Shown piece after piece: positions 4,941-7,155 of a DNA stretch of 7,155 bases (position 1 is the first letter of the stretch; every line of letters starts with the position of its first letter). The DNA comes from XYD2-FULL-39-9 sp964363685 (GTDB lineage: Bacteria; Patescibacteriota; Patescibacteriia; Magasanikbacterales; GWA2-37-8), in NCBI GenBank assembly GCA_964363685.1, contig CAYIJG010000053.1, positions 1 through 7,155 on the forward strand. Direction: 5' to 3'. The translations under genes and the position numbers were made by a program. The notes under the pieces are model-generated. The model ran no database searches and had not been told where the DNA came from. It was given only the letters and a program-made list of their open reading frames with translations.

Positions 4941-4946
4941 AATCAT

Positions 4947-6770
4947 ATGTGTGGAATAGTCGCCTACATTGGAAACAAACAAGCCTTGCCAATTTTGATA
5001 AACGGTTTGCGTCGGTTGGAGTATCGTGGCTATGACAGCGCCGGTATTGCTATTTTTGATGATGGCAAACCTTGTACAATCAGAGCGGTTGGTAAGATTG
5101 ACAATCTGGCTGAAAAATTAAAAACTCAAAATTTCGACAGCACATTTGGGATTGCTCATACACGCTGGGCCACTCATGGCAGTGTGACTGAGAGTAATGC
5201 TCATCCGCATGCTGATTGCACAGGCAAAATTATTCTGGCTCACAACGGCATTATTGAAAATTATCGAGAGTTAAAAGAAAAACTTGGCACAGGTCATGTA
5301 TATAAATCAGAAACAGACTCAGAAGTCTTGGCGCACCTTATTGAGACCTACTATTCTGGGGATCTGCGCAAAGCAGTCTTGGAAGCGTTAGCTCGTGTGC
5401 GAGGTACCTATGGCTTGGTTGTGATGCACGCAGACCATCCTGGGCAGCTCGTGGTGGCACGGATGGGCAGTCCGCTGGTAGTAGGCATTGGTGAAGATGA
5501 GTACTTTGTGGCAAGTGATGCCACACCGATGCTGGCTTATACCAAAAAAGTAATTTTTCTTGAAGATGGTGAGGTGGCTGAAATCAGCCGTACTGAATTA
5601 CAAACGGTAAATCTCAAAGATCATATCGTTAAAAAAGAAGTTCAGGAAATTGAATGGGATGAAGCCCAGGCGCAGAAGCAGGGGTTTCCTCATTTTATGT
5701 TGAAGGAAATTTTTGATCAGCCAAATGTGGTACAAGATGCTATTCGCGGACGGTATAAACTGGAAGATGGTACTGCTCATTTGGGTGGGCTTAATATGAG
5801 TGATGAGCAAATGCGTAGTATAAAAAGAATAATTTTGATTGCCTGTGGCACGGCTTCGTATGCCGGCCTAGTTGGAAAATATATGTTTGAACGATTGGCT
5901 GGAATTCCGACCGAGCTTGATGTGGCTAGTGAATTTCGGTATCGTGATCCAATCATTGATAACCAAACTTTGGTCTTTGGGATTTCTCAGTCAGGCGAGA
6001 CAGCTGATACTTTGGCAGCTCTCAAAGAAGCAAAAAGAAAAGGCGCGTTTGTGCGCGGGATTGTCAATGTGGTTGGTTCCACCATGGCCAGAGAAACCGA
6101 TGGTGGTACCTATATTCACGCTGGTCCCGAGTTGGCCGTGGCTTCTACCAAAGCCTACACTAATATGGTCGCGGTATTGCTGTTGTACGCCTTACAGTTT
6201 GGTCGGTTAAATAAACTAAGCATCGCTACCGGACAACGGTTATTGCAAGCACTGGTAGAAATTCCAGAAAAAATGAAATCTATTTTGAGTCAAAGCGACA
6301 GAATAAAAGAGTTGGCTGAGAAATATAAGAATTCTCGAGATATGTTGTATCTAGGGAGAGGCATAAATTTCCCAGTAGCTTTGGAAGGCTCTCTCAAGTT
6401 AAAAGAAATTTCATATATACATAGTGAAGCCTATCCGGGCGGAGAGATGAAGCACGGCTCTATTGCCTTGTTATCACCCGAGTTTCCAGTTATGGCGATT
6501 ATGACCAAAAATCAATTGTATGATAAGATGCGCAGTAATGTGGAAGAAATAAAAGCGCGTAAAGCGCCCATAATTCTGGTGGCTACTGAAGGCGATGATA
6601 AGGCTAGTGAGCTAGCTCAAGACGTAATTTATGTGCCGCCAACGATGGAATTATTAGAGCCACTACTCAACACCCTTCCGCTTCAGCTTTTCGCCTATCA
6701 CACCGCCGTAGCGTTAGGCAGAGATGTAGATCGGCCACGGAATTTGGCTAAAAGCGTAACAGTAGAATAA
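4947..6770 (+). CDS. glmS: glutamine--fructose-6-phosphate aminotransferase (isomerizing)
   Basis: GlmS converts fructose-6-phosphate and glutamine to glucosamine-6-phosphate, the first committed step towards UDP-GlcNAc, in the cytoplasm. The 607-aa product is full length (E. coli 609). Its N-terminal glutaminase domain begins MCGIVAYIG with the Cys2 nucleophile, and contains RRLEYRGYDSAG, HTRWATHG and ENYRELKE. Two SIS sugar-isomerase domains follow, with ACGTASYAGLVGKY and SQSGETADTL in the first, and GRGINFPVALEGSLKLKE and GGEMKHGSIALL in the second. The protein ends PRNLAKSVTVE with the catalytic Lys602. All expected catalytic residues are present. It begins six bases after the uridyltransferase stop, without a Shine-Dalgarno, and there is no room for a glmS ribozyme upstream. 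Expression probably follows the operon promoter and translational coupling. Confidence 0.97.
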   Translation: MCGIVAYIGNKQALPILINGLRRLEYRGYDSAGIAIFDDGKPCTIRAVGKIDNLAEKLKTQNFDSTFGIAHTRWATHGSVTESNAHPHADCTGKIILAHNGIIENYRELKEKLGTGHVYKSETDSEVLAHLIETYYSGDLRKAVLEALARVRGTYGLVVMHADHPGQLVVARMGSPLVVGIGEDEYFVASDATPMLAYTKKVIFLEDGEVAEISRTELQTVNLKDHIVKKEVQEIEWDEAQAQKQGFPHFMLKEIFDQPNVVQDAIRGRYKLEDGTAHLGGLNMSDEQMRSIKRIILIACGTASYAGLVGKYMFERLAGIPTELDVASEFRYRDPIIDNQTLVFGISQSGETADTLAALKEAKRKGAFVRGIVNVVGSTMARETDGGTYIHAGPELAVASTKAYTNMVAVLLLYALQFGRLNKLSIATGQRLLQALVEIPEKMKSILSQSDRIKELAEKYKNSRDMLYLGRGINFPVALEGSLKLKEISYIHSEAYPGGEMKHGSIALLSPEFPVMAIMTKNQLYDKMRSNVEEIKARKAPIILVATEGDDKASELAQDVIYVPPTMELLEPLLNTLPLQLFAYHTAVALGRDVDRPRNLAKSVTVE

Positions 6771-6774
6771 AAAT

Positions 6775-6999
6775 ATGAGTAAAAAATTCAAAATAGTTTT
6801 AACGCTAGTAGTAATTCTAATAGTAGATATCTCATATGCTGTAACTACACATGGCTATGAAAGATATTTCAGACTCGGTATTATTTCTACATATATTGAA
6901 GACAAAACTTGCGGTGCCATTGGGGGAAAAATGATAGAAGTTTATCATAATTGTTATTCTGAGCGGGAGTGTTTCTTTGGGGAAAATAAAATGGAATAA
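6775..6999 (+). CDS. small signal-anchored or exported Cys-containing protein
   Basis: I do not recognise this 74-aa protein. It has a positively charged start (MSKKFK), then a hydrophobic segment of about 16 residues (7-22, IVLTLVVILIVDISYA) that could be a membrane anchor or a signal peptide with a possible cleavage after SYA. The rest (23-74) is polar, with three Cys (46, 60, 66) in TCGAIGGKM, HNCYSE and RECFFG. The GAIGG-type glycine patch followed by Cys resembles short exported Cys-containing proteins, but I assign no family. The start is four bases after the glmS stop, so it is probably co-transcribed and translationally coupled with it. Codon use is AT-rich like the operon. There is no terminator-like hairpin after it. 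Confidence 0.65.
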   Translation: MSKKFKIVLTLVVILIVDISYAVTTHGYERYFRLGIISTYIEDKTCGAIGGKMIEVYHNCYSERECFFGENKME

Positions 7000-7001
7000 T
7001 G

Positions 7002-7031
7002 TTGAATCTTGTAATTTATAAAGGCTATATT
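7002..7031 (+). promoter_or_regulatory. possible promoter before the dehydrogenase gene
   Basis: TTGAAT (7002-7007) and TATATT (7026-7031) are separated by 18 bases, with a predicted start near 7038, about 10 bases before the ATG at 7048. The -35 match is only moderate. A perfect TATAAT at 7040-7045 lies too close to the ATG to serve this start. This is a weak call in AT-rich sequence. Confidence 0.3.
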
Positions 7032-7047
7032 TTTAGAAATATAATTT

Positions 7048-7155
7048 ATGAAAGCACTAGTTTTTGATAAAAGCAAGACAGATTGGGAAACCTCGCGCGG
7101 GTTTGATTTGGTTGATATTCCGGAGCCAGTTTTGGATGAGACAAATTCTGAAGAT
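7048..7155 (+). CDS. zinc-dependent alcohol dehydrogenase-like protein, N-terminus (partial)
   Basis: Only the first 36 codons are inside the window. They translate to MKALVFDKSKTDWETSRG, then FDLVDIPEPVLDETNSED. The MKALV start and the LVDIPEPVL segment are typical of the GroES-like N-terminal domain of medium-chain dehydrogenases (alcohol, sorbitol, threonine or glucose dehydrogenase type). These oxidise alcohols or sugars with NAD(P) and usually bind zinc. The catalytic Cys and the Rossmann domain would lie beyond the edge, so the substrate class is open. No Shine-Dalgarno is visible. The 48-base gap after the previous stop suggests it may be a separate transcription unit. Confidence 0.7.
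   Translation, partial: MKALVFDKSKTDWETSRGFDLVDIPEPVLDETNSED

Noticed and set aside
4941..4946. glmS ribozyme upstream of glmS
   Set aside because: Only six bases separate the uridyltransferase stop from the glmS start, so there is no space for the ribozyme.

Overview
The window looks like a chromosomal segment from a small-genome, AT-rich bacterium. I infer Candidate Phyla Radiation (Patescibacteria, perhaps Parcubacteria-like). The reasons are short, tightly packed genes with almost no Shine-Dalgarno sequences, a TrmB-type regulator, a GlmU reduced to its uridyltransferase half, and short unrecognised ORFs. All seven complete genes end in TAA and no in-frame TGA is needed, so the standard code fits. 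The lineage is an inference and was not tested by any search.

Region 1 (1-720) is the end of an rRNA operon: the 3' end of 23S rRNA, a spacer without tRNA but with four hairpins, and a short 5S rRNA held inside a perfect 15-bp stem. After it comes a second hairpin and T-run that partly copies the 3' end of the 5S gene.

Region 2 (743-1403) is a self-contained transcription unit. It has a near-consensus promoter, a leader with a 14-bp hairpin, a GC-rich 116-codon ORF of unknown function, a trailer with a 22-bp bulged hairpin, and a strong terminator. Its base composition and codon use differ sharply from every neighbour. This is the best candidate in the window for something undescribed.

Region 3 (1404-2311) is a class I aldolase of the LacD/YihT/DUF2090 type with its own extended -10 promoter. 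Its start is re-assigned here to 1466.

Region 4 (2312-2851) is about 540 bases without a convincing gene. It holds a roughly 460-bp element with imperfect 25-bp terminal inverted repeats and at least six strong internal hairpins, one of them a perfect 24-bp palindrome. A perfect DnaA-box 9-mer, a terminator-like hairpin and an extended -10 promoter follow.

Region 5 (2852-6999) reads as one operon: TrmB-like regulator, HAD-family protein, GlmU-type uridyltransferase, GlmS and a small membrane-anchored or exported Cys-containing protein. GlmS makes glucosamine-6-phosphate, and the GlmU-like enzyme would make UDP-GlcNAc from GlcNAc-1-phosphate. The mutase (GlmM) and acetyltransferase steps are not in the window. 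The operon probably feeds envelope precursor synthesis, possibly under control of its first gene.

Region 6 (7048-7155) is the 5' end of a probable medium-chain zinc alcohol dehydrogenase, cut by the window edge.
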